The notes under the pieces: model-generated
Seen by the model: the letters and a program-made list of their open reading frames with translations, nothing else
Told to the model about the DNA's origin: nothing
The model's database searches: none
Shown here: piece by piece, positions 1 through 7,380 of the stretch
Position numbering within the stretch: the first letter of the stretch is position 1
Layout of the letters: every line of letters starts with the position of its first letter
Made by a program: the position numbers and the translations under genes
Assembly: GCA_934613505.1 (NCBI GenBank)
Contig: CAKTTB010000016.1
Location: forward strand, 1-31,042
Length of the DNA: 31,042 nucleotides
From: an uncultured Oscillospiraceae bacterium
Lineage (GTDB): Bacteria; Bacillota; Clostridia; Oscillospirales; Oscillospiraceae
Direction: 5' to 3'

Positions 1-94
1 TTCGTACCGTGTTCCCTGCCTTTGAAAACATTGATTTTACTGACTTTCTTATGTTTTCTTATTAGGAGGCGAGGAAAAGCGTGTCTTTTTTTAT

Positions 95-170
95 TGGAGC
101 GGGTGACGAGGCTCGAACTCGCTACCTCCACCTTGGCAAGGTGGCGCTCTACCGGATGAGCTACACCCGC
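95..170 (-). tRNA. tRNA-Gly (anticodon GCC)
   Basis: A complete 76-nt cloverleaf reads on the minus strand. The 7-bp acceptor stem pairs 164-170 with 99-105. The anticodon stem CCACC/GGTGG encloses the loop TTGCCAA, giving anticodon GCC for glycine. The T-arm contains GAGTTCGAGCCTC. The discriminator T is followed by an encoded CCA at 95-97. A sigma-A promoter lies directly upstream. I see no convincing terminator after the 3' end within 1-94. Confidence 0.97.
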
Positions 171-188
171 ATCTCAAATGCAGATATG

Positions 189-216
189 ATTATAGCACAG
201 ATCCCGGAAAAGTCAA
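189..216 (-). promoter_or_regulatory. sigma-A promoter of tRNA-Gly
   Basis: On the minus strand, TTGACT (211-216) and TATAAT (189-194) are separated by 16 bp. The -10 box lies about 19 bp upstream of the tRNA 5' end at 170. Confidence 0.8.
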
Positions 217-234
217 GCGAAAAATCAAAATTTC

Positions 235-267
235 TCAAAAAAGGCGCAGCCGCCCGGCTGCGCCTTT
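235..267 (-). terminator. intrinsic terminator of the DUF4097 operon
   Basis: A perfect 9-bp GC stem (243-251 with 256-264) has a 4-nt loop. On the minus strand it is followed by a run of six T. It sits 8 bp beyond the stop codon of the leftward membrane protein, between that gene and the tRNA-Gly promoter. Confidence 0.85.
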
Positions 268-274
268 GGGTTCC

Positions 275-1468
275 TTATTTTCCATCTGCCCGGATGGTCA
301 GATCGCCGGAGACGGTCTCGGCTGTGATCTCACACAGATCCGCACCGCCGGAGCCCTGATCGCTCGTGTAGCGGCTGCCGCTCACGGTGTCAAATTCCAG
401 ATCATAGCGGCTGCCCTCTGGCAGGGAAAGCGCCAGATCGCCGCTGACACTGTTGAGGTCAATCTCCTCCGGGCAGGAGGTAAAGCCGAGGGAGACCTCG
501 CCGGAGACCGTCTCGCAGTCGACTGTGCGGCAGCCTGCGGGGTACTGCGACAGCCGGATATCGCCGCTGACGGTGCCAAGCTCCAGCTCCTTCACCTGCA
601 GGCCTAGGCCGAGGATATTGCCGCTCGTCGTGCTGATGCTGAGCGTACCGGCAGCTCCGCCCATCAGTTCGACGTCTGCCGAGACCGTTTCGACCGAGAT
701 CTCCTTCAGCATTTCCGGCAAAAAGACCGTCAGCGTCTTCTCCGGGAGATCCACACTGCCGAAAAGCTTCGACCTGCACGGCTGGATGATGAGCCTGCTG
801 CCGTTCACAGTGTAGCGCATGCGGTAATCGTCGTTGTCGCCGGTGTAATCCTCCTGCAGGAGGATGCCGTCCTCGTCCGACTCCGCCAGATACACGCTGC
901 CGGACAGCCAGTGGATCTCGACCTCGGTGACGTCAGCGAAGCTGCTGGACGACAGAGCCGCCTGCGTTTCGCCGAAGCCATCGCGCTCCGCGATCTCATA
1001 GTCTCCGGCGTGGTCATAGGTGTAGCTTCCAGCCGAAAGCTGGTTCCAGACCGCATGTCCCGCGGCAAAATTCAGCGTGAGCAGCACCAGCAGCACCGCG
1101 CCCGCACAGATGAGCGCGATCGCCCAGCCGGGAAGCCGCTTTTTCTGCTTCGGTGCATCCGACGAGGAAAAGACCTCGGACGCTGCGGGCGGAGCAGGGA
1201 AGTCCCGCTTCTTCTGCGCTTCGCCGGACGGCAGATCTGCCGCCGGGCGATCCTGTGCGGCTTTCTTGTGCTCATACAGGCCGGAGACGTCTCCGATGCC
1301 GCTTACTGTCTCGTCATATGCTTCCTGCTCCGTTTTGCCGGACGCGATCAGATCGTCATAGCGGTCGAGCGCGTGCTGCAAAATCTCCTGCCGTACCTCC
1401 GCATTGCGGATGGTCAGGGCCGCATCGGCAAAAAGCCTGTTCACATAGGCTTCCAATTGTTCTTTCAT
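275..1468 (-). CDS. DUF1700/DUF4097 membrane-anchored protein
   Basis: This 397-aa protein is probably an envelope-stress or surface protein; its molecular role is unknown. Residues 1-70 form a charged alpha-helical domain like the DUF1700/HAAS domain often found with PadR regulators. A Pro/Ser/Lys-rich linker follows, then one transmembrane helix (about 110-130, WAIALICAGAVLLVLLTLNF). The extracellular C-terminal half has recurring TVSGD/SVSGD motifs (TVSGDIRL, TVSGEVSL, SVSGDLAL, TVSGDLTI), as in the DUF4097 beta-strand-repeat fold. I chose the ATG at 1468 because GGAGGAAG precedes it and it overlaps the PadR stop (ATGA, 4 bp). A longer reading frame upstream merely runs over padR. It is co-transcribed with padR and ends at a strong terminator. 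PadR may control its level; that is inference. Confidence 0.85.
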   Translation of the reverse strand: MKEQLEAYVNRLFADAALTIRNAEVRQEILQHALDRYDDLIASGKTEQEAYDETVSGIGDVSGLYEHKKAAQDRPAADLPSGEAQKKRDFPAPPAASEVFSSSDAPKQKKRLPGWAIALICAGAVLLVLLTLNFAAGHAVWNQLSAGSYTYDHAGDYEIAERDGFGETQAALSSSSFADVTEVEIHWLSGSVYLAESDEDGILLQEDYTGDNDDYRMRYTVNGSRLIIQPCRSKLFGSVDLPEKTLTVFLPEMLKEISVETVSADVELMGGAAGTLSISTTSGNILGLGLQVKELELGTVSGDIRLSQYPAGCRTVDCETVSGEVSLGFTSCPEEIDLNSVSGDLALSLPEGSRYDLEFDTVSGSRYTSDQGSGGADLCEITAETVSGDLTIRADGK

Positions 1469-1797
1469 GCTTCTTCCTCCAACAGTGCGTTCAGAATCCG
1501 CACCGTATTCTGCCATTCCTCCCGCGCCTGCCGGTATGCCTCGCGGCCCTGCGCGGTGATCTTGTAGTATTTTCTTCGTGCGCCGACGGGCTCGTCCCCC
1601 CAATAGGAGGTGATCAGCCCGCTGTCCTCCAGCCGCCGGAAGGCGGTGTAGAGTGTGGCTTCTTTCAGAACAAATTCCCCGCCGGAGCAGCTTTCCAATG
1701 TTTTGTTGATCTCATAGCCATAGCTGTCGCGGCGCATCAGCTGCGCCAGAATGACGGCGTCCGTATGGCCGCGGATCAGATCTGCCCGAATCGACAC
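1465..1797 (-). CDS. PadR family transcriptional regulator
   Basis: This 110-aa protein is a winged-helix repressor of the short PadR-s2 type. It has the typical N-terminal helix (GHTDAVILAQLMRRDSYGYEI), the recognition region (LKEATLYTAFRRLEDSGLITSYW), the wing (ARRKYYKITAQGREAY) and a C-terminal dimerisation helix. I chose the GTG at 1797 because AAGGAGG lies exactly 7 nt upstream. Extending to the ATG at 1845 would cross the promoter -10 box. The gene overlaps the downstream DUF4097 gene by 4 bp, so translation is probably coupled. The inverted repeat on its promoter suggests autoregulation. The effector is unknown. Confidence 0.92.
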   Translation of the reverse strand: MSIRADLIRGHTDAVILAQLMRRDSYGYEINKTLESCSGGEFVLKEATLYTAFRRLEDSGLITSYWGDEPVGARRKYYKITAQGREAYRQAREEWQNTVRILNALLEEEA

Positions 1798-1823
1798 AGC
1801 TCCACCTCCTTCTATCCATCGGT

Positions 1824-1860
1824 AGTATACAACGATATACCTCATCTGTCAAGGTATATC
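1824..1860 (-). promoter_or_regulatory. padR promoter with inverted-repeat operator
   Basis: On the minus strand, TTGACA (1847-1852) and TATACT (1824-1829) are separated by exactly 17 bp. A perfect 9-bp inverted repeat, GATATACCT (1834-1842) and AGGTATATC (1852-1860), flanks the -35 box with a 9-bp spacer. This is the geometry of an operator that would block RNA polymerase. PadR proteins usually bind dyads over their own promoter, so autorepression is the likely reading. Confidence 0.75.
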
Positions 1861-1924
1861 ATATAATAAAAAGGGAAAATATCACACATTATAAAATTTC
1901 ATGATATACATGCAAAAATAAAAC

Positions 1925-1953
1925 TTGTCGGCGGCGTGCGGCTGTGATATACT
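1925..1953 (+). promoter_or_regulatory. promoter of the proBAC operon and its leader
   Basis: TTGTCG (1925-1930), 17 bp, TATACT (1948-1953). Transcription would start near 1958-1960, exactly where the long leader helix begins. The -10 box overlaps a copy of GATATAC (1945-1951), the half-site found at the padR operator. Confidence 0.6.
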
Positions 1954-1957
1954 GCAA

Positions 1958-2080
1958 GCGTCAGTTGACAAGGACAGACAAGGTTTTTCACGGGGCAAGA
2001 CGATGCCAGACACCGTTTATCCTCCGCGAAAAACTCCGAAGGACCAGTCCGCAAGCGTGTCTGCCCTTGTCAGCTGACGC
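1958..2080 (+). ncRNA. structured 5' leader RNA upstream of proB (unidentified)
   Basis: About 123 nt fold into a long closed element. The 5' arm 1958-1980 pairs with 2058-2080 over 23 positions, with one G-U pair and one A-C mismatch. Inside, GTTTTTC (1983-1989) pairs with GAAAAAC, ACGG with CCGT, GGCA with TGCC, GGA with TCC, and CGCAAGCG forms a small hairpin. CAGACAC (2007-2013) is perfectly complementary to GTGTCTG (2057-2063), which competes with the outer helix. No T-box signature, poly-U tract or riboswitch class that I recognise is present. Its role could be proB control or a stable RNA. Confidence 0.5.
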
Positions 2081-2109
2081 AAGTAAACCATAAAAAGAAG
2101 GAAGCCGCT

Positions 2110-2886
2110 ATGCGCATTGTTATCAAGATCGGGACCTCCAGCATCACCCATCCGACCGGACGGCTCAACATCCGGCGGATGGAAGCCTTCTGTAAGGTTC
2201 TCAGTGACCTCAAAAACGCCGGCAACGAGGTCATTCTCGTCTCATCCGGCGCCATCGCCATGGGCGTCGGCAAGCTCCGTCTTGGCCGCCGTCCGACGGA
2301 TGTCCCCACGAAGCAGGCGGCTGCCGCCGTCGGTCAGTGCGAGCTGATGTATACCTATGACAAGCTCTTCTCGGAATATAACCACACAGTCGCGCAGCTC
2401 CTCCTGACGGCGGATGACATTGACGACGCCGCCCGGCACGACAATTTCCAGAACACCATCCAGCGCCTGCTGGAGCTGGACGCGATCCCGATCGTCAATG
2501 AAAACGACACCGTTTCTGTCGCCGAGTTCGGCATCGGCGATAACGACACGCTCTCAGCCATCGTCGCGACGAGCGTACATGCCGATCTGCTCGTCCTCCT
2601 GTCGGATATCGACGGTCTCTACACCGCCGATCCGCATCAGGACCCCGATGCGAAGCTCCTCGAGCTGGTGCCGGAGCTGACGGACGAGATCTGGCGGCTT
2701 GCGGGCGGAAAAGGCTCTGAGCTTGGTACGGGCGGCATGAAGACGAAGCTGCAGGCCGCGCAGATCGTGACGCAGGCCGGCACGGATATGATCATTGCCA
2801 ACGGCGCAAACGTTGAGGGGCTGTACGCCCTGCTCGACGGCAAATCCATCGGCACAAGATTTTTGGGAAGGCGGGATCACACATGA
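2110..2886 (+). CDS. proB: glutamate 5-kinase
   Basis: ProB phosphorylates L-glutamate to gamma-glutamyl phosphate with ATP, the committed and usually proline-inhibited step of proline synthesis. This 258-aa protein has the amino-acid-kinase fold. Visible motifs are KIGTSSIT near the N-terminus (ATP phosphate binding), VSSGAIAMG at 44-52, the glutamate-site NENDTVSV and [13 protein letters not shown]. It ends after the kinase domain and lacks the C-terminal PUA domain of the roughly 367-aa E. coli enzyme. Kinase-only forms are common in Clostridia. The start has AAGGA about 8 nt upstream. Its TGA overlaps the proA ATG (ATGA), so the two are translationally coupled. The structured leader at 1958-2080 is the obvious regulatory candidate. 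Confidence 0.97.
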   Translation: MRIVIKIGTSSITHPTGRLNIRRMEAFCKVLSDLKNAGNEVILVSSGAIAMGVGKLRLGRRPTDVPTKQAAAAVGQCELMYTYDKLFSEYNHTVAQLLLTADDIDDAARHDNFQNTIQRLLELDAIPIVNENDTVSVAEFGIGDNDTLSAIVATSVHADLLVLLSDIDGLYTADPHQDPDAKLLELVPELTDEIWRLAGGKGSELGTGGMKTKLQAAQIVTQAGTDMIIANGANVEGLYALLDGKSIGTRFLGRRDHT

Positions 2887-4139
2887 CGACACAGAAGCTG
2901 CTGCACGCAGCCAAAGCGGCCTGCCTGCAGCTGGCTGCGCTGGAAGAGGCGGAAAAAAATCAGGCGATCTTCGCCATGGCAGACAGGCTGACGGCCGATG
3001 CCGCGGCCATTCTCGCGGCCAACGCGCAGGATCTGGACGCCGCGCAGGGGAAGATCTCCGACGTCATGCTCGACCGCCTGCGCCTGACGCAGGCGCGCAT
3101 CGAAGCCATGGCGGACGGCATGCGGCAGGTCGCCGCCCTCCCGGACCCGGTCGGCGAGGTCCTTGCAGAGGTTATCCGGCCAAACGGCCTGGTGATCCGG
3201 AAGACGGCCGTCCCCATGGGCGTCGTCGCGATCATCTATGAGAGCCGCCCGAACGTCACCTCCGACGCGGCGGTGCTGGCCCTCAAGAGCGGCAACGTCT
3301 GCGTCCTGCGCTGCGGCAAGGAAGCGCACCGGTCGGCAGCCGCCATCGTAGCGGCCATGCACCGCGGCCTGCAGGCGGCGGGACTCCCGGCGGAGCTGGT
3401 GAACCTCGTCGAGGATACGAGCCGCGAGAGCGCACATGAGCTGATGACGGCCAACGGCCTTGTCGACCTGCTGATCCCGCGCGGCGGTGCGGGTCTGATC
3501 CGTGCCTGCGTCGAAACGGCGACAGTCCCGTGCATCGAGACTGGCACCGGCATCTGCCATGTCTATGTGGATCGCGACGCAGATCTGGAAAAGGCCGTGA
3601 ATATCATCGAAAACGCCAAAACCAGCCGCCCGTCGGTCTGCAACGCGGAGGAAGTGGCCATCGTTCATACAGATATTGCTGCCAAGTTCCTCCCGATGCT
3701 CAGAAAGCGGCTGGTGGACGACCGCATTGCCGCAGGCCAACCGCCGGTCGAGCTGCGGCTGGACGACGCCGCGCAGGCGATCATCCCCGGCACGCCCGCG
3801 GGCGAGCGGGATTTCGATACCGAGTTTCTGGACTATATCCTCGCTGTCAGGACAGTCTCCGGCGCGGATGAAGCCATCCGGCACATTGCCGCCCACTCGA
3901 CCCACCACTCTGACGCCATCATCACCGAAAATCTGCAGACCGCGAAGCAGTTTACCTGTCTGGTCGACAGCGCGGCGGTCTATGTGAATGCGTCCACCCG
4001 CTTCACCGACGGCGGCGAGTTCGGCCTTGGCTGCGAGATGGGCATTTCCACGCAGAAGCTGCACGCCCGCGGCCCGATGGGCCTGCGGGAGCTGACCACC
4101 TATAAATACATCGTCACCGGCGACGGGCAGACGCGATAA
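2883..4139 (+). CDS. proA: glutamate-5-semialdehyde dehydrogenase (gamma-glutamyl phosphate reductase)
   Basis: ProA reduces gamma-glutamyl phosphate with NADPH to glutamate semialdehyde, which cyclises to pyrroline-5-carboxylate. The 418-aa length matches the family. It has the aldehyde-dehydrogenase superfamily fold: the N-terminal cofactor domain includes [15 protein letters not shown] (112-126) and [15 protein letters not shown]. The catalytic cysteine is Cys253 in [10 protein letters not shown]. The C-terminus carries [17 protein letters not shown] and [13 protein letters not shown]. The start overlaps the proB stop by 4 bp. ProB and ProA are thought to channel the labile phosphate between them, which fits the coupling. 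Confidence 0.98.
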   Translation: MTTQKLLHAAKAACLQLAALEEAEKNQAIFAMADRLTADAAAILAANAQDLDAAQGKISDVMLDRLRLTQARIEAMADGMRQVAALPDPVGEVLAEVIRPNGLVIRKTAVPMGVVAIIYESRPNVTSDAAVLALKSGNVCVLRCGKEAHRSAAAIVAAMHRGLQAAGLPAELVNLVEDTSRESAHELMTANGLVDLLIPRGGAGLIRACVETATVPCIETGTGICHVYVDRDADLEKAVNIIENAKTSRPSVCNAEEVAIVHTDIAAKFLPMLRKRLVDDRIAAGQPPVELRLDDAAQAIIPGTPAGERDFDTEFLDYILAVRTVSGADEAIRHIAAHSTHHSDAIITENLQTAKQFTCLVDSAAVYVNASTRFTDGGEFGLGCEMGISTQKLHARGPMGLRELTTYKYIVTGDGQTR

Positions 4140-4151
4140 GGAGGAACTGGC

Positions 4152-4958
4152 ATGGCAACGTATCAGATGGGATTTCTCGGCGTCGGCAATATGGGCGGCG
4201 CACTGGCAGAGGCCGCCGCGCAGAGCGGCGCGTCCATGCTGCTGACGAACCGGACACAGCTCAAGGCAGAGGTCCTGGCCGAACGGCTGGGCTGCCGCGC
4301 CGGGACGAACCGCGAAGCGGCGGAGCAGTGTGAATATCTGTTCCTCGGCGTCAAGCCGCAGATGCTGCCGGACCTGCTGGCCGAGTTGAAGCCGGTCCTC
4401 GCCGCGCGGGCGGACCGCTTTGTCCTTGTCTCTATGGCGGCCGGCGTTCGCATTGCGACGATCAAAAAGCAGCTGGGCATCGACTGCCCGGTCGTGCGCA
4501 TCATGCCGAACCTGCCGGTCTCGCTCGGCGCAGGTGTCGTGCTGATCGCGCCGGACGGCCTGACGACAGGGGAGGAGCTGGATACGCTTGAACGGTATCT
4601 TGCAGGCGCGGGCCTCTGTATGCGCATGCCGGAGGATAAGATCGACGCCGGAAGCGCCGTCTCCGGCTGCGGCCCGGCGTATGTCTATCTGTTTCTCGAC
4701 GCGCTGGCTAACGGCGGCGTGAGCTGCGGCCTGCCGTATGGGCAGGCGCTGGCGCTGGCCGCGCAGACGCTCATCGGCGCGTCGCGCATGGCGCTCGAAT
4801 CCGGCCGCCATCCCGGCAAGCTCCAGTCCGAGGTCTGCAGCCCCGGCGGCACGACCATCGCGGGCGTCCGCGCGCTGGAAGAACACAACTTCCGTGCCGC
4901 CGCCATGGCCGCCGTCATCGCCGCCTACGAGCGCACATTGGAGCTGGCGAAGAACTAA
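4152..4958 (+). CDS. proC: pyrroline-5-carboxylate reductase
   Basis: ProC performs the last step, NAD(P)H-dependent reduction of pyrroline-5-carboxylate to L-proline. The protein is 268 aa, the normal size. Residues 7-17 carry the Rossmann motif FLGVGNMGGAL, followed by FLGVKPQ and MPNLPVSLGAG. The C-terminal helical dimer domain has SGCGPAYVYLFLDALANGG and the family signature around PGGTTIAGVRALE. A GGAGG sits 7 nt upstream of the ATG, 12 bp after proA. It ends the proline operon; hairpins follow directly. Confidence 0.98.
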   Translation: MATYQMGFLGVGNMGGALAEAAAQSGASMLLTNRTQLKAEVLAERLGCRAGTNREAAEQCEYLFLGVKPQMLPDLLAELKPVLAARADRFVLVSMAAGVRIATIKKQLGIDCPVVRIMPNLPVSLGAGVVLIAPDGLTTGEELDTLERYLAGAGLCMRMPEDKIDAGSAVSGCGPAYVYLFLDALANGGVSCGLPYGQALALAAQTLIGASRMALESGRHPGKLQSEVCSPGGTTIAGVRALEEHNFRAAAMAAVIAAYERTLELAKN

Positions 4959-4983
4959 AAAAGGCCCGGCTGCATAATCGTTC

Positions 4984-5017
4984 ATGGAGCGTATCGGTAC
5001 CAATACGCTCCATTTCT
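4984..5017 (+). terminator. hairpin downstream of proC
   Basis: An 11-bp perfect stem (ATGGAGCGTAT at 4984-4994 with 5003-5013) has an 8-nt loop and is followed by TTCT. The T-run is short, so termination may be incomplete before the second hairpin at 5167-5200. Confidence 0.5.
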
Positions 5018-5024
5018 CATGCCA

Positions 5025-5166
5025 CTTGGCTCTCCCTCTGGGAGAGCCGTCGCCGCAGGCGACAGAGAGGGGTTCCCCCTCCGTCTTCGCTTCGCTCAGA
5101 CACCTCGCCCAATGGGAGAGGCAAGGGGGAACGCTCGCCTCAGCCACCTCTCCCCAAAGGAAAGGC
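5025..5166 (+). repeat. interspersed palindromic repeat, family A, copy 1
   Basis: This copy begins CTTGGCTCTCCCTCTGGGAG, continues through a GTCGCC-GCA-GGCGAC hairpin to GAGAGG, a short variable middle, then CCCTCCGTCTTCGCTTCGCT and a right-end hairpin ending GGGAGAGGCAAG. A second, partial right end (CCACCTCTCCCC..AAAGGCAAAG) follows at about 5143-5169, so the end is duplicated. Related copies lie at 21342-21465 (inverted) and 25752-25870. There is no coding potential. It separates proC from the convergent acsB. Confidence 0.85.
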
Positions 5167-5200
5167 AAAGGCCCGGCTGCATTTGCAGCCGGGCCTTTTT
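5167..5200 (+). terminator. strong terminator between proC and acsB
   Basis: A perfect 14-bp stem, 5167-5180 with 5185-5198, has a 4-nt loop and ends in TTTTT on the plus strand. It closes rightward transcription from proBAC. It also lies 17 bp past the acsB stop, so it may act in both directions, although the minus-strand T-run is poor. The left arm AAAGGCCCGGCTGCAT is duplicated at about 4961-4976. Confidence 0.85.
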
Positions 5201-5216
5201 ATGCGGTTTGGAATAC

Positions 5217-7358
5217 TTAGATGTCCAGCGGATCCATGCTGAGAACGGGGTGGCCGACCTCGGAGAGGAAGGTCATCAGTTCTTCCGGATCGCCGTTCGG
5301 GCAGTTGGTCTCGTCAGCGACCATATCGGCGAAGTTGTCGATATCGTACATATCCTTGGCAGTCTCGTTGAGCTTGTCGCGGATCTGATCCTTCAGCTCC
5401 TTCGGCAGCCAGACCAGACGGCCAACGCCGCCCTCGGCCTTGAGGAACTTGTGGGAAGCGATGTAGTGCTTGCCGTGGCCCATGAAGCCCGGGGTCTGCA
5501 CGCCGCCGCCGGTCATGGAAGCCATCTCGGAGAAGGTCATGCCGAGCGGGGTGATGCCTGCATATTCACGGCAGGTGATGACGACGCCCATCGAGCACGG
5601 CTCGATGCCGCAGATGCACTCGAAGCAGCCGCAGGAGGTCATCGGATCCTCGAGCAGGGAGTACAGCGTGACGTGCTCCAGCGCGCCGTGCGAATACTCG
5701 GCGACAGCCTCGTCAACGTCTTCGTAGCGGCCGGTGCGCTCGTCGATGCAGCGTTCCTTGGTGACGACCTGGCACGGACCCTGCGGATCCAGCTCGTTGG
5801 TCGCCTTCGCGTCCAGCCAGGAAACTGCGCCGCACAGACCCAGACGTTCCGGGGTGACGATGCAGACGTGGCTCGGAGAGAACGCCTGGCACATGATGCA
5901 GGAGTAGAAGACGGGCACGGACTCGTCGGTCATGCTCTTCAGACGCTCGTCGCGCTTGTCGAACACTTCGTTGGCGTGCTTGCGCAGAGCGGCGTTCGGC
6001 TCGTCGCCGACGACGATGCGGACCTGGCACTTGTCAACGACGGTGTCAAATTCGGACTTGATCTTGGCGTACAGAACTTCGCCGATGTGCTTGAACTTGA
6101 AGCCGGCTTCGAAGTCTGCCTTGCTGATACGGACACGGATCATGTCGCGCTGGCCGGTGTGCATGAGGCCTTCCACGCAGTTGAGGAAGGAGTGGATCTT
6201 ACGCTCGAAGACCGGCTCAAAGTCGGGCTGCATGGCCTTGCCTGCGACCTCGACGGTGTAGCTCATGGAGATCTTGGAGCCAACCGGGATCTCGTCGATC
6301 TCGGGGCCGACGACCTCGATCTTGTGATCCTCGACCTCGGACGCGTCCTTGGTGGTGACCAGCTCGAAGCAGTCCTTGCGGGAGCCGTCGATCTCGACCT
6401 GCATGTCGCCCTTACGGATGATCTCGCCCTCGAATGCGGAGGAGAAGGAGACCGGGATATCGATCTTCGTGATCTTCAGCTTGATGCCGCGGGCCTCGAT
6501 GGAGGTGTCGATCCAGTCCTTCGTGTCATCATAGATGATGAGGGACTTCGGAACGGCCCACATATCGTCGTGGTCGTTGGTGATGACCGGGAAGCCCAGC
6601 TTGATGGCACCGGCGCCGCAGGCGACGGTGATGTCGTTGACCGGCTTATACGCGTTGACGAACGCGTTGATGCGGTCGAAGGTGTACTTGTGGAAGCCCT
6701 CGACGTCGCCCGGCTGGATGGCGCCGAAGATCATGGCCGCGCGCACGACCAGGGAGATGACGTGACCGACGGACCAGATCTCCTCGCCGACCGGAACGAC
6801 ACGGACGGGGAAGCTCATGGAAAGACCGGCCTCGACAGCCTGCTCGATGATGCCGCCGATCAGGAACACGAAGATACCGCGGGACTGATAGCCCTTGATG
6901 GTCTCAACAGCTTCCTCGGTAGACGGAGCCGGCCCGATCATGACGACGAAGCCAGGGATATCGCCGGTGACAAGGGGAACGCCCAGCTCACGCACTTCCG
7001 CGTCGGTGAAGTGGCCGTGGTAGTTGGTGCCCTCGTACGGGGTCTGGGTCTTGACGTACTTGCAGGCCTCGATCATCTCGGCGGCGATGGCGGTGCCGAC
7101 GCCAGACTGGAAGATGGAGTGCGTGCGCGGCTCGCGGAGCATCATGGCCTTGACGTCAGCCAGAGCGTCCTGCAGTTCGCCGGTGGTGGTGACCTTCTTG
7201 CCGATGTAGGCATAGATACAGGCACAGAAGTAAGCGGTGGAGGGAAGGGTGAGGGGGGCGTCACGGCCGACCTCAGCCACGATTTTGTTAACTTCTTCCT
7301 CGGCCTTGGCGAACATCTCGTCAGAGCCGTCGAAGACGCGGTTAAACAATGTCTTCAT
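5217..7358 (-). CDS. acsB: acetyl-CoA synthase, beta subunit of CODH/ACS
   Basis: AcsB condenses CO, a methyl group from the corrinoid iron-sulfur protein, and CoA to acetyl-CoA at the Ni-Ni-[4Fe-4S] A-cluster. The protein is 713 aa, full length for the bacterial type, including the N-terminal CODH-contact domain. A-cluster ligands are present: Cys487, Cys490, Cys499 and Cys509, with the same spacing as Cys506/509/518/528 in Moorella. The Cys576-Gly-Cys578 motif for the distal nickel is also present. I chose the ATG at 7358 (MKTLFNRVFDG); the frame continues upstream only as overlap with cooC. AAAGGA lies upstream. It is the last gene of cooS-cooC-acsB, 22 bp after cooC. CFeSP genes do not follow it. 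Confidence 0.97.
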   Translation of the reverse strand: MKTLFNRVFDGSDEMFAKAEEEVNKIVAEVGRDAPLTLPSTAYFCACIYAYIGKKVTTTGELQDALADVKAMMLREPRTHSIFQSGVGTAIAAEMIEACKYVKTQTPYEGTNYHGHFTDAEVRELGVPLVTGDIPGFVVMIGPAPSTEEAVETIKGYQSRGIFVFLIGGIIEQAVEAGLSMSFPVRVVPVGEEIWSVGHVISLVVRAAMIFGAIQPGDVEGFHKYTFDRINAFVNAYKPVNDITVACGAGAIKLGFPVITNDHDDMWAVPKSLIIYDDTKDWIDTSIEARGIKLKITKIDIPVSFSSAFEGEIIRKGDMQVEIDGSRKDCFELVTTKDASEVEDHKIEVVGPEIDEIPVGSKISMSYTVEVAGKAMQPDFEPVFERKIHSFLNCVEGLMHTGQRDMIRVRISKADFEAGFKFKHIGEVLYAKIKSEFDTVVDKCQVRIVVGDEPNAALRKHANEVFDKRDERLKSMTDESVPVFYSCIMCQAFSPSHVCIVTPERLGLCGAVSWLDAKATNELDPQGPCQVVTKERCIDERTGRYEDVDEAVAEYSHGALEHVTLYSLLEDPMTSCGCFECICGIEPCSMGVVITCREYAGITPLGMTFSEMASMTGGGVQTPGFMGHGKHYIASHKFLKAEGGVGRLVWLPKELKDQIRDKLNETAKDMYDIDNFADMVADETNCPNGDPEELMTFLSEVGHPVLSMDPLDI

Positions 7359-7380
7359 TGTGGTTTCATTCCTTTCAGAT

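Noticed and set aside
1..94. A possible gene end or promoter at the left window edge
   Set aside because: Only an AT-rich stretch with an AGGAGG-like segment and a run of T is visible; no start codon with a coding frame supports a feature.
1958..2080. T-box or 6S RNA as identity of the proB leader
   Set aside because: There is no T-box sequence, specifier loop or terminator pair. It is too short and lacks the open central bubble layout of 6S RNA.
2877..5168. A 763-codon minus-strand open frame across proA and proC
   Set aside because: It is antisense to two complete, conserved proline enzymes. It is rich in Arg, Ala, Gly and His as expected from the reverse reading of GC-rich codons, and has no family resemblance.
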